Positions 40,545-51,971 of a stretch of DNA of 64,000 nucleotides are shown in pieces. The number at the start of each line of letters is the position of its first letter. Within the stretch, counting starts at the first letter, position 1. The position numbers were made by a program, and so were the translations under genes. The notes below the pieces were generated by a model. That model searched no databases and had not been told where the DNA came from. It saw nothing but the letters and a program-made list of their open reading frames with translations. The DNA is taken from contig JAGEMR010000060.1 of the NCBI GenBank assembly GCA_021030915.1, positions 62,001 to 126,000 of the forward strand, written 5' to 3'. This stretch comes from Astrothelium macrocarpum (taxonomy: Eukaryota > Ascomycota > Dothideomycetes > Trypetheliales > Trypetheliaceae).

Positions 40545-41276
40545 TCACGTTGTGAGTAGAAGGATCACGATCAGAATGAGAACGAAGATCAAGATGCCGA
40601 TACAACAGCTTGATGCCGTATCCTCATTCTTTTTGATCACCCAGCCGACTTTTTTGATGCCATTCTGAAGCTTCCCACCAACTCGATCAGCAACGTTGTC
40701 TACATCTCTTAGTAGCTCGCCTTGATCTTCGAGCTCTCTCCCCATATCATCGGCCTGTTGTCGTAGATTGCCAACAGTCTTAAACACGCCATCAAGTGCC
40801 TCATCTTGCTCATGCATCATTTCCATCTGTCTCTCTTGTTCAAATGCAGCGTATTCGTCCCCACCCTCATCCTCTTCCTCGGCAAAGTCGCTGGGATGCG
40901 GAAGCGAGTCTTTTTGCTTGCCCTTTGCTTGTGCGTCTTGGACAGTCCTCTGAAGCTCTTCCCTCATGGCTTCGAGCTCGCGCCCAACCTCCTCAACCAG
41001 GGCTCGCCTCCGCTGGACTTCATCCACTTCAAGGCCATAGCGATATGGATCGCGCTCGACAGCTCGGACAGATTCCACCAAGTCGCTAAGATCGTTGCTA
41101 AGTGTTTGCAAAGCGCTTTCGAGTTCTTGCCTTGCTTCGAGAAGTTCTGGAGATTTGGCAGAGGAGGCTGAGGAGCGGATACGGAGATACGAGGCGAAAA
41201 GCGGTCGCGTGGAATTGAGGAGAGATAGTAAGTCCGTCTGAAATTGCAAAAACGGATCCTCGTTATCGATCGCCAT
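40545..41276 (-). CDS. tlg1: Tlg1/syntaxin-6-type Qc-SNARE
   Basis: Tail-anchored SNARE of the late Golgi and endosome, single exon, 243 residues from the ATG at 41276 (the frame is open upstream only from TTG). The N-terminal 100 residues are a helical bundle starting DPFLQFQTDLLSLLNSTR, as in syntaxin-6 N-domains. An acidic linker (EEEDEGGDEY) follows, then the SNARE helix from about residue 150 with the zero-layer Gln in LEDQGELLRD. The protein ends in a 20-residue hydrophobic anchor (IGILIFVLILIVILLLTT) preceded by a Cys pair that is a likely palmitoylation site, as known for yeast Tlg1. It is divergent from the METTL25-like gene with about 440 bases between the two starts. Confidence 0.85.
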   Translation of the reverse strand: MAIDNEDPFLQFQTDLLSLLNSTRPLFASYLRIRSSASSAKSPELLEARQELESALQTLSNDLSDLVESVRAVERDPYRYGLEVDEVQRRRALVEEVGRELEAMREELQRTVQDAQAKGKQKDSLPHPSDFAEEEDEGGDEYAAFEQERQMEMMHEQDEALDGVFKTVGNLRQQADDMGRELEDQGELLRDVDNVADRVGGKLQNGIKKVGWVIKKNEDTASSCCIGILIFVLILIVILLLTT

Positions 41277-41713
41277 ATTTGGACGTGGAAGGAATCTCAA
41301 CGTGTATTGTCAACAAAGCTACCGGCAGTGAGACATTATAGAGTCGTATTAGACAATGCACGCAATGTGCTATGCAGTAGCGCGTCTTGATGGAATTCGT
41401 CAATCTCAGCTCTCAGGCCTGTTTTCCTTCGGCGTTTTGGAAAGCTTCCCGTTGACTGTCCGGACTATATCTGTTACGTAAGCCGTAGCCTCAGTCGTCG
41501 GTGCACTGACCAGCCACCGTGTCACCGAATTCTCAGAGAAACCTAAGGTAAGAACTACATTTACTTCTACTAAAGCTCTCTGCTCTCAAGATCCTATCAG
41601 GAAAGCTGTTGACGCGTGAAAGGTTATTCGGTCTAATCAAAACCTAATACGTTACACTGGCCAGTCTATGTTGCAATCCTCGTTTAGTGCAACGGCAGGA
41701 CACATGGGAAAAA
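41277..41713. promoter_or_regulatory. Divergent promoter between the SNARE and METTL25-like genes
   Basis: This 437-base interval separates two start codons on opposite strands, so it should contain both promoters. No known motif is claimed. Confidence 0.5.
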
Positions 41714-43633
41714 ATGGGACCTGACAAGCCACTGCCTCTGCCAGACGCATTCGCATCCCAGTCTACAGAGGAATACGTACATTCTTTATCAGAGTTTGCT
41801 ACCTCATCGCTACTGCTACGAAATCTCTGCGGAGGTGTCCACGTACTAGATTTCTTCACCAGAACACCTGATTTATATTCTTCAGTTCTACCCGAGGATT
41901 GGCGAGAGTGGTTCAAAAGGCAGAGCATCGTGGACATTCTTGACGTCTTGATGCGTAAAGACCTACAGCATACCTACTCGTGTGCACATAATGCCTACCA
42001 GGAGACTCTCAGGGATGAAGATCTTCAGAGTCATGAAGATCCTCCGCCTGAAACACTTATGCAATATATAAGAGATGTTCGATCGCATTTGCTAGACCGT
42101 GGATTTTCGGCACGTAAATCAAATTCATCGCCATCTAGCCGGCAAAATGCATTAGCTCGTGAGGTAACAGTGGGCATGAGAGTCAAAAAGATTGAAGAGG
42201 TTACTCATTTTGCTTCCTATGTTGATCAACTGACGCAGGATCTAGCAGCATTTGAGAACGTCGACATAACCCACTTGATTGACTTCGGATCCGGTCAGAA
42301 TTACCTTGGCCGTGCGTTGGCCAGTAAACCTTATAATAAACATGTTGTCGCTCTTGAGAGCAAGCCCCACAATATCACTGGCGCCAAGAAATATGATAAA
42401 GTAGCCAAATTAACGGATAAGGCAACGATCATGAGAAATAAGAAACAGTTTCGAGCTGAGCAAGACGACTTGCCCTACATGCCAAAAACACTAGAGCTAA
42501 AGGAGTCGAATCTAAATGCCTCAACTACTTCGACAAATCTTTCTATGCAATCCAACATCTCAAAGGACCCGAAAGTGCTCAAGACCGAATCATCTATATC
42601 GCGAGATTTCCGAGCGTTGGAAGACAGAGGGTCAGTGCAGTACCTAGAATTCTTCATCAATGACGGAAACATTGAACCTATCATTGGGAATATCCCTAGG
42701 CAAACACAGCGTCAGACCCAATCCAATAATGCCGCGGACGATCGTTGCTTTTCATCAAAACCATCAAACGAACTCCAAGCTGCCAAATTGGTCGCGCCAC
42801 GATTGCTTGTAATGTCTCTCCATTCTTGTGGCAATCTCGTCCACCATGGCATCCGTTCATTGGTGTTAAATCCTAGCGTCTCTGCAGTCGCACTTGTTGG
42901 ATGTTGCTATAACTTGGTTACGGAGCGTCTGGGTCCTCCTCCATACAAACTTCCGACTCTCCGGACGAAGAACCCGCGTCTGGAGACCACCTCTGCTGCG
43001 TTTGACCCACACGGTTTCCCAATGTCCGATCGGCTTTGTCAATATGAGCACAATCATGGAAAAGGGATCAGGCTAAACGTCACCGCTCGAATGTTGGCAG
43101 TACAAGCACCACAAAATTGGGGCCTTGAAGATAGTGAAGGATTCTTTACTCGTCATTTCTTTCGTGCTTTGCTGCAACGCATTTTCTATGATTATGGTGT
43201 TGTCAAAGAGACAAAGAAGTGCGATGATCCAGCTGAACCAGGTCAGTGCGATGACTCCGAAGGAGCGACGAATCCCATCATAGTTGGGTCTCTCAGAAAG
43301 TCCTGTTATACAAACTTTGTTGCCTACGTTCGGGGAGCTCTCAAAAAGCTCTCGGGTGATTCCGAATTTGGCCTTATAATTCAGGAGAAGCTTGGTGCAA
43401 TAAGTGACAATGAAATCGAGCGATATGAACATGACTTTAAAGACAGAAAACATGATATCAGTGTCATGTGGAGTCTAATGGCATTTAGTGCAGGTGTTGT
43501 AGAGGCTTTGATGGTAGTGGACCGTTGGCTATTTCTGAAAGAACAAGCATGCGTTAAGCACTGCTGGGTAGAACCGGTTTTTGATTATAGCTACAGTCCA
43601 AGAAACCTCGTCGTCGTAGGCATTAAAAAATGA
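41714..43633 (+). CDS. METTL25-like putative methyltransferase
   Basis: Single-exon protein of 639 residues from the ATG at 41714; the frame is open upstream only via GTG, and a TTTAG just before could be an acceptor, so a further 5' exon is possible. The SAM-binding motif I is HLIDFGSGQNYLGRAL near residue 190, followed by VVALESKPHNI (motif II). A 130-residue Ser/Lys-rich insertion comes next, then LLVMSLHSCGNL and VALVGCCYNLVTE, the blocks that define the METTL25 (Methyltransf_32) family. The C-terminal part contains the conserved NVTARMLAVQAPQNW. Substrate is not known to me for the fungal proteins. The exopolyphosphatase gene starts 162 bases downstream on the same strand. Confidence 0.8.
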   Translation: MGPDKPLPLPDAFASQSTEEYVHSLSEFATSSLLLRNLCGGVHVLDFFTRTPDLYSSVLPEDWREWFKRQSIVDILDVLMRKDLQHTYSCAHNAYQETLRDEDLQSHEDPPPETLMQYIRDVRSHLLDRGFSARKSNSSPSSRQNALAREVTVGMRVKKIEEVTHFASYVDQLTQDLAAFENVDITHLIDFGSGQNYLGRALASKPYNKHVVALESKPHNITGAKKYDKVAKLTDKATIMRNKKQFRAEQDDLPYMPKTLELKESNLNASTTSTNLSMQSNISKDPKVLKTESSISRDFRALEDRGSVQYLEFFINDGNIEPIIGNIPRQTQRQTQSNNAADDRCFSSKPSNELQAAKLVAPRLLVMSLHSCGNLVHHGIRSLVLNPSVSAVALVGCCYNLVTERLGPPPYKLPTLRTKNPRLETTSAAFDPHGFPMSDRLCQYEHNHGKGIRLNVTARMLAVQAPQNWGLEDSEGFFTRHFFRALLQRIFYDYGVVKETKKCDDPAEPGQCDDSEGATNPIIVGSLRKSCYTNFVAYVRGALKKLSGDSEFGLIIQEKLGAISDNEIERYEHDFKDRKHDISVMWSLMAFSAGVVEALMVVDRWLFLKEQACVKHCWVEPVFDYSYSPRNLVVVGIKK

Positions 43634-43795
43634 ACACGCAAAAATGGGTTCCCAGCATAGCGTAACGCCAATGACGTCAGCCGTGCGTGGATGGCAAACA
43701 TCCCGTCTCCATCTAAGACGTTCTCATACAGCTCTCGGCCTTCCTCGCCCAAGCCACACTTACGAAGCTATGCAAACTGAACATTGCGATAGGAA

Positions 43796-45086
43796 ATGAG
43801 CCCATCTCGTGTCTCACTTAAAAATTTCCTTTTCAACGCAAGATCAGCACTACAATATGCTGTTGAGCATAAACGGAATGTAACGTTTGTGGTTGGCAAT
43901 GAATCAGCAGGTATGTATCTAAGCCAGTGCAAAGGAGTGGTTGAATTGCTCTCACCGGTCTTCAGATCTCGACTCATTCACTTGTTCTTTGGTATACGCT
44001 TACATTCGCTCTGCAAGGCCCCCACAGCGAGCATTCTCACCAACGTATGTACCGCTGCTCAACATTCCCAGGGCAGATATTGGGTTGAGACCAGAGTTTC
44101 TTGCACTTTTGCATCATGTAGATTTGAAAAGTAGCGACTTGATCTCTTTAAGCGACTTACCGGATGAGAGCTCCATACGTGCCAGTTTACCACCAGAGAT
44201 TACGCAATGGATCTTGGTAGATCACAATTCGTTACAGGGTTCACTAGGCTCCGTTTATGAAGGACGTGTTGCTGGCGTCGTTGACCACCATGCAGAAGAA
44301 AATAAAGTACCCAAGGACACAGGAGATGAGCCTCGGATAGTTGAGAAAGCAGGCAGCTGCTCAAGTCTCGTCACAACCTATTTGCGCGAATCGTGGGAAG
44401 CTCTTTCAGCACCAGGAGTCTCGATTTACGACGCTCAGGTAGCGAAACTTGCCCTTGCAAGCATTCTTATTGACACGAGAAACCTTCAATCCAGGGGCAA
44501 AGTAACGCCTTCGGACGAGGAAGCTGTCAGATTTTTGGAGGCGCAGATAGTGGCGGTCACCGAACCGTCGCGCCCATTCGACAGAGCAGCGTTCTTTGAA
44601 GAAATCAATGAAGCCAAATTGAACATTGGCTCACTGAAGCTACAGGGCATTCTCCGAAAAGACTACAAGCAGTGGACTGAAAATGACCATATCCTCGGTA
44701 TCAGTTCTATTGTTAAGTCCATCTCATTCTTGAAGGAAAAGGCAGAGACAGAACTGGAATCAGACGGTCCGGATCCTTTTCTCTCAGCCATAGATCGGTT
44801 CGCGGAGAGCCGTCATTTAGGATTGTACGCAATAATGACCGCATCAACCTCAGCCAAAGGGGAGTTTCAAAGAGAATTATTGGTCAAGGCTTTTACGAAC
44901 GGGGATGCGCTATCTATAAAGAAGTTTGTAGACAAGAATTCTGAAAATCTTGGTCTTGAAGACTGGACAGATTCTGGACTGGATAAGCTTAGCGACAACG
45001 AAATTTGGAGTAAGGTTTGGTGGCAACGCAAGGTTGAGAATAGCAGAAAACGAATCGGCCCCCTCTTACGTGAAGCAATGGGGTGA
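43796..45086 (+). CDS. ppx1: DHH-family exopolyphosphatase (Ppx1-like)
   Basis: Metal-dependent phosphoesterase that removes terminal phosphates from inorganic polyphosphate. The model joins 43796-43910 and 43966-45086, 411 residues; the 55-base intron starts GTATGT and ends TTCAG, and the junction creates the metal motif GNESADLDS, which neither exon has alone. Further metal-binding blocks are WILVDHN (D124) and VVDHHAEE (D145, H146, H147, the signature DHH), then ILIDTRNLQ. The C-terminal half is the DHHA2 domain, with the conserved region around SSIVKSISF. Length and architecture match yeast Ppx1; prune-type phosphodiesterases share the fold and are the alternative. Confidence 0.9.
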
Positions 45087-46644
45087 TATGTCATGAGCTG
45101 AACGCGGGACGCCGTATGCAATTCCTGTAGTCGTCCGCCGTGATGTGTGAGCGGGAGTGGCAGTTGGAAGGGTGCAAATTCTGTAGAAATATCGCAAGAC
45201 TAGTCGCTTAGAGCAAGCCTCTCAAAAGGCGATGTCATCTCTTTGGCCATGGAAAAGCTAAAGTCAACACACGACATAGAGGCGGGTATCGTCATCAGGA
45301 GTAACGCGAGGAATTGTAGTGTTGATATGGTCGTGCGTGGGATCGTGCGGAGGATCATTTCATACAATTCTAGGACCGAATACCATTCATCTGCTATCAT
45401 GAGGGACGCGCGGTTGGCGTGGCAGCTAATCCTAATGGACGGCCAAAATATGTTGATCGACATGCGCTTCCAGTACGTCCGTAATTTGCACAGTATAAAG
45501 GCTACCGGTGATACCCTGGCTGGTGGAAGATGTCTGGATCGCTTCGAACTCCTGGCTGTAATCGCCGAATTCCCTGAACTTTGGATTATTTGGCGTCTGC
45601 AAAACAATTTCTGACTGTAATAGATTTCCCGTGGTCCACGTCTTTTGTGGACTGCCTTCATAGTTGGCTTCTATTCCATGATTCCAAGGACCGGGTATTA
45701 TCCAAGATTTTTAGAGTTTTGGGGGGGGGATCACACTGTTAACGTCGTTCGGCGACGAATGTTTTCCACATGCCTGCTAGCGGCGCCAAGCCGTTGGGTT
45801 CAGATCTTGGAAGACCTCCGAGTCTAATGATTTGATCTAAGACATGTTCTCGCCGCACTGGCTGTGCACACGGGAAGAGACGGTCCACGACTGTGAAAGC
45901 AGAGTAATCTTACCTCATGATTTCAATCTGCGGAGGTAGCCTATACCGATGTGACCGGTCCGGCAAGCATGGATCCGACACGTTGATAAGATCCAGCATC
46001 TGAGGCTAGAGTAATCCTGAAACAGCTGAAAAGGGCGAGAACGCCGACTCGTCTCACACCATCGCGCATACATCTTGACAGCTGAGCCACAATTCACCAA
46101 TGACACACAGAGCCGCCTGATTCCATGCAGGTCAATTTATACTACATCGATGGCTGCGCACGCCGTGCGCTAGCGCACTTGGCGCTATCCCCATACATGA
46201 TTACCCTGCTTCACGACAAATCCACCTCGAGTCATGAGAGTCCCAGGAGTTGTGATCTGCCTAGCATCCCTGACTAGAGTCCTTCTTCAGGTTTGAGTAA
46301 CCCGCGGAAGGATGCCATCGCCGCCATGGCTGTGGAACGTTGCGCGTTAGCCATGGCGTTCGACCTGGGCTGAACTCCCTAGCGCCTATAGAGATACAAG
46401 TTTTATCCGGCAAATAATTTCGTAGACCCAGCCATGTTCGGACGATGGTCCGTTTCGTCGCTTAGTTGCTCCATTTTACGTTTATCTAAGCTGTGGAAAA
46501 GTTTAATGTTTGCTCTTTCCCATCCTATTCCATCATATGAAGCATGATAATCAGCATGAACAGCACACCTATTGACAATGCTTCTGCTTTGTGTCTTGTT
46601 TCTTGCGCATCGGATAAGCGCACTGATAGGTAATTTTCTTAGCT
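45087..46644. other. 1.5-kb intergenic region
   Basis: Overlapping frames of 123-153 codons at 45200-45661 run on both strands over the same bases and have no family resemblance. A run of nine G lies near 45721-45729. The last 70 bases contain a possible signal-peptide start (ATG at 46578) for the following gene, discussed there. Confidence 0.45.
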
Positions 46645-49600
46645 ATGTCTGCGTCACAACTGCTAAGATCGAGAGATATAGACAATAGTACCTCGACCAG
46701 AAATGGGTCGAGCACCATTTCTAGCCATCACTCATTTCCTTCCGATTCTGTAGGATCAAGTACATCTCCTCCTAATGAGAGTGGATCCTACTTGAACGAC
46801 CTTTCTAGCAGCTCCAGCGCACAAGTCGGTAGCTACATTCAACAAGGCATCCAAACATGGTCGACATCGTCAAGACCAATAACAAGCCAATCGACGAGCA
46901 AGACCATATCTTCTAGCGATGTTATCGAAGGCACTCTTATAACTTCCCAAGCCAATACGACAGCGCAAAGCGTTGGCTCCACAAAGCTTTCGAGCGAAAA
47001 TGTCTCAAGAGTGGAATTGTCCAGTACGGCCGGTGGGACGATGAACCTATCGACTTCTGGATCATTGTCCTCAGCCCCTGTACCGAGCGGAAAGTCTTCT
47101 GTTTCTCTTACTAATGCTTTTGGCACCGATGCCACACTCAAAAACGCTTCCGTGAGCGCTAGTATCGCGGTTCCTTCATCATCTGCTTTGTTGAATGGCA
47201 CTTCAACGACGGCTTCAAATTCTGCCATCACGAGACCGGCCTCCGTATCTGCAAGTTCGAATTCAACAAATGGCACAGGTCTTCAGGCAGCACTTGAATG
47301 CTATTCCCAATGGAACGCGTATAGCAACTCGAAATCTGCCACAATCTGCTATTCTACGGGCTTTACTACCTTTGTCGATACGACTTCATTTCCCGATACT
47401 CTTTATGATACGTATACCCTGTGCGATGGAGTGCCTCGAGCCGTTATCACGAATTCCACCCACCCATATTCATATCAGACGGTTACTTTCGCGGAAAGCG
47501 GATGGTTTCAATACACTGCAACGATATCATCTGAAGTGTCACTGACCGGGCTTGCGACTGCTACCATCGGCTCAGACGCTCTCAGCACTTCCGTTTATCC
47601 TGCGAGTTTTAGCTATTCTTGCGGCACTTTGTCAGCGCCCATCACGGTCCCAACATGCAAGATCGCACCTCAATATTGCTCAGGTGTGTGGGATGAATAC
47701 AGCACTATGGCTACGAGGCAAATGGGAAATAGCTCGAGCTCCATAAATATCCCTCCCTGCACTCCTCCAACCTCAACTGCAACTGGTGATCCGTGTCATA
47801 CTGGTTGCCAACTTTATGTCAACAGTGTTCAACTTATTTATTTCCCCGTTACTATGGCAGGAGATTTCTGCGGAGACTGTAAGTCTATCCAAAGACGGCG
47901 TTACAGGTCTTCTCTAACTCTTTCATAGATTACACAGTAACGCCGAATGTTTCTACACCGGTGACGGCTGTTGCATATGGGACAACGTTCACCTCTGGTA
48001 CTGCATATATCTACTACAGCGGTGCCAGTGCTGGGGGTGACGGGGGTACCTGTGGCTCAGTCCATTCCTCTGGTATATTTGCTGTGCCTTCGTCGAGCGT
48101 CTCATCGTATCGCTATTTTGCTCCTGGGCCCACCGTTACTGACGAGGCTGAATATGCTCCCCTCTACTCGTTTAACTTTGCAGACTTACCACCAAACCCG
48201 GTTCCAGCTGTTGCATGGTCCCATCAAGCCTCATGCGTTGATAATCTTGGCGAAAGTGCTGTAGACTGTTCTACGATAACGGACGCGAATTACGCTCCAG
48301 AATTAGTAAGTTAATCATTCAATTCTACTTACGCATAGCGCTTGACTGACGGACTCTGAAGAATGTGTTACAATTCTTTACCAACCTCGAACCAGCCTGG
48401 TCGAATTGTTCATACGGCGGTGGAGTAGTAGATCCTCCATATGAGCTCAGTCAGGCTGCATTTGCTGCAGCACCGGCTCCAAGTCCAACGGCTCCCGTGA
48501 CGGATAGCCAATCGAATCCAACGGCACCAGCTACGCCTGGGAGTGGACCACCACCAGCATACCCGGCGCAGACCGCGTCTCCAGCGCAAACCAAGGGAAA
48601 TCCTGAGCCAACGCAAGCCACACATCGGGCTTCAAATCCACCAGCTCAGCCCGCCTCTCCGGCATCGCCAAATAATCCGTCGGCTTCAAATGACCCCGAT
48701 GCGCCGGGTGCTACTTTGTCACAAAATTCCGCGTCACCGTCTTTGCAACAAGCGTCAAGCAATCCAGCTTCTAGGATAATTGGAGGCCTTGGTGGAGGCT
48801 CTTCATCAGATTCGCCAAATGCACCTGCAGAACCTGCTCCTGCCAGTAACCCTGCAAGTCGCATTATTGCTGGCTTGACTTCACTTGCCGCTACTGGTCC
48901 TTCAGTGCCGGAACCGTCGCCATTGGCTCCTGTATCTCCTCAGACACCAAATTCGCCTTCATCTCAAAATCCATCTCCGGCACAGAATCCGGCTCCAGCC
49001 GTGAATCCGATATCGCCAGTCACGACGGTTGGAGGTCTACCTGTGGCAAAGGGAAGTTCAGGTGGAGTTGTCATTGGCGGGACATCTCTGGACCCAGGTA
49101 GCTCGACTGTCATTGACAACACCCCGGTTGCTGTCAGCTCTGGCGCGGTAGTGATCGGTGGTGGAGCTCCATCGACAGTCCCCGTACCAAACGCTGCCGG
49201 ATCGGTCATTACCCAAGTCGGAGGGCAACCAGTATCAGTCGATCCCAGTGGCGGGATTGTCATTGGTGGCTCCACGTTGCAGGCTGGAAGCGAGACCACA
49301 ATTGACAATACACCTGTCTCTGTCGGAACAAGCAATATCGTAGTTGCTGGTTCGACGATCAATGCACCTCAAGCAAGCCCGCATGTCGGCGCTACCATCG
49401 CGAGCGTTGGAAGTCAACCAATCGTTGCGGGTACGTCTGGGGAGATAATAGTTGGAACACAAACTATTCGTCCAGGCCAAGCTGCTACTGTAGATGGAAG
49501 TCAAATCTCGGCTGGTAGTCAAGGTGTTGTCATTTCTAATACTCCGAAAACCATCTCTCTTTCTGGATCAAGCTCCGCTGGTGCTGATTCAGGGGGAAAA

Positions 49601-50935
49601 AGCATCGTGTTTACAGTAGGTTCGCAAGCAGTCACTGGAGTTGAAGAACCTGGGCAAAGTGGCACACCGGTAGTTGTTGCAGGGTCTGTGACTCTGACTG
49701 AGGGCGGGCCTGCAGCTACAATTTCTGGTACAGTCCTCAGCGCTGACCCGAGTGGCGTTGCGGTTGATGGACAGACCATTCCATTCTCAAGTAATTTGGG
49801 AGGCGATCTGGCTGCAGGTCCGACAAATGGAGCGGTACTTACTATTGGCTCATCTACTTTGACTGCTATAGAGCAGTCTTTGCCTAATGGTCAACAGGTC
49901 GTAGTAGTAGGATCCTCCACCCTGACCCTCGGTGGATCCGCACAAACAATTAATGGAGAGACTATCAGTGCCGGAGCTTCAGGCGTCGAGATAGTCTCTG
50001 ACGGTCAAACGTCTACAATACTTTTCTCGCAGGCGCCCGTACCTGCTTCTGCCCCTGCTCTGGCCACAGAAGCTGTTGTTACCCTCGGGTCTTCCGCTGT
50101 CACTGCTATTGAAAGGCCAGGCAACTCAGACGATCCCTCCATCGTCGTCATTGGCTCACGGACTCTCACCGTCGGCGGCGCTCCTCTTACTACAGACGGC
50201 GAAACACTCAGCGCTGCTACTTCTGGTATTGTCGTTGTCAGCAACGGCCACACCGCTACAATCCCATTCTCTACTACCCAGATTGCCCCCTTCGCTACCG
50301 AGGCTACCCTCACTCTCGGCTCATCCTTGGTCACGGCCGTCGAAGAACCTGCAGGCTCTGGTCATCCCAGCATCGTCGTGATCGACGGACACACCTTGAC
50401 CGTAGGCGGCGCTCGCCTCACCACAGACGGCGAGACCATCAGCGCTGCATCAACAGGCCTCATTGTCATCAGCGACGGACATACGTCCACAGTGCCCTTC
50501 ACCAGCGCTCCAGGCGCGCCTCTCGCCACCGAGGCGGTCCTGACCCTCGGCTCCTCCCTCGTCACCGCCACCGAGGAGCCTGCGGCGTCGGGCCGCCCCG
50601 CAGTCGTGGTGGTCGATGGTCACACGTTGACGGTGGGCGGAGCGCCGATCACGCTGGATGGCGAGACGATCAGCGCGGGCCCCGCGGGGCTGGTGATTGT
50701 CAGTGGGAGCAAGACGATCACGGATCCGTATTCCACTGTGGGCGCTACCAGCGGGGGATCGACGACGGGGCCTGGAGGGTCCGGTGGAGGAGGTGCCGCG
50801 GCGGGTACGACCAAGACGGCGGGTGGTGTTCGAAGCATGATAGATGGAGTTGGTTTGGGGGGGCATTGTGTATTGCTGGTCTCTGTCTGCATAGCGGTTA
50901 TGATCTTGCAAAAAAATATTTACGCATACATCTAG
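46645..50935 (+). CDS. Large Ser/Thr-rich, repeat-bearing GPI-type surface protein
   Basis: The model joins 46645-47878, 47929-48305 and 48362-50935, 1394 residues, with introns of 50 and 56 bases. Residues 1-200 are very Ser/Thr-rich. A Cys-containing region (210-560) follows, split by both introns, with ECYSQWNAYSN and CGDYTVTPNVS. Then comes a Pro/Ala/Ser tract (about 565-690) and finally about 650 residues of Gly/Thr/Val beta-type repeats. The last five units have a spacing near 78 residues and share LTxGG...G-x-T-x-SA...G-x-x-V. The C-terminus is a hydrophobic segment (GGHCVLLVSVCIAVMIL) suited to a GPI signal. It is probably a cell-wall or adhesin-like protein. The model lacks a signal peptide, although a hydrophobic start (MLLLCVLFLAHRISA) lies at 46578 one base out of register. 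The true 5' end is therefore unsettled. Confidence 0.75.
49620..50730 (+). repeat. Five tandem coding repeats of about 234 bp
   Basis: The L-T-x-G-G core recurs near 49691, 49922, 50163, 50395 and 50625, a period of about 230-240 bases, each followed by a G-E-T-(I/L)-S-A-type block. Shorter, more divergent copies (VVIGG...IDNTPV) precede them from about 49060. The last three units are closest to each other and visibly more GC-rich than the earlier ones. Confidence 0.8.
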
Positions 50936-51971
50936 ACGTTTGTAATAGCTTAGTCACGAATTCAATCATGAAAACGTTCAAATTGCATTCAGGCTCGTAG
51001 TTCTAGAATCTATCCCATACCATGCTGTCGGGCCCCCCAAGCAATGAGACGGGCTTCCAGAAGTGTTCCCCTGGGCTGGGCTGATTTGCCACACGCTAAC
51101 CGTGCCTTTTCATGAGAATTGCTGCCCAAAAATTGGATTTTCATTTTTGCATGCATAAATGGTTGTCACGCTTAACCGGATTAGGAATAAAAGAGCCTTT
51201 TCAAGTAGCGATTGGCGTTCACTGGGCAGCGAGCGAGATTTCCATCCATAATAAAAGAACGAAATTGGCTGGTTGGGTATGTATTGCCAGCGCATTATCC
51301 GCCAGACGAAAAACAGAAGGGCGAGACCGAAAGAGGGCGATGTTGGGACGCCAGCCGGGATAGGCATGTCTGGCTAATAGGAGAGTGAACGGGGCAATGT
51401 CGAGGTGTGAGGTCGCATATGCGGTCACCTATGCGGTCGCCCTTCTCCAAGCTAAGCCGGAGCACGGCCCTCGGACGGCGGCAGGCCAGCTTTGCAGGTC
51501 AGGAAAGACGAGAGACGGGGTTTCAAACCTGTTCAGACGGGCGATTGGGGTTGATGGCGTTGAGCGTGTCGATGCTGCACTTGACCGAAAGCGGCGGCTT
51601 TCTGCTTCGTTGGCAGCGAGTGCATGCAAGACATGCAGCCAAAGGCCACACCACCCGGTGCCGCCCCCTCTATCACCCCATCGCTGTCTGTCACGACCGC
51701 TGAGCTTCAGCCTCTGCCTCTGTGTCTCTCGACTGCTCAGGCACCGCAGCAGCACAGCAGACGAAAGCGGCACGATCCATCGGATGCCATCTCCACCATC
51801 TCCACCGCTTATCGATAGCCACGCCCGTCCGCCTCCACCACGCTCCAGCAGATAGAGCAGCCGACGCTGCCCACTGCCGCAGGGACCTTCCTGGCTCCCT
51901 CCTCAGTGGCCGCCTACTTTTTGCACAGCTGGGCTTTTGGATAGGATCTGGGCTGTTCAATCAATGGGGCC
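50936..51971. other. Intergenic region upstream of the 1769-residue gene
   Basis: No supported gene. The right half is GC- and CT-rich with many overlapping frames on both strands, a pattern of composition rather than coding. It should contain the promoter of the next gene. Confidence 0.5.

Noticed and set aside
45200..45661. Frames of 153 (-) and 123 (+) codons over the same bases
   Set aside because: Mutually overlapping on opposite strands, with no splice context, start context or family resemblance.
48410..50911. Many long antisense frames opposite the surface-protein gene
   Set aside because: They mirror the repeats and codon bias of the sense gene, and their repeats follow those of the sense strand.
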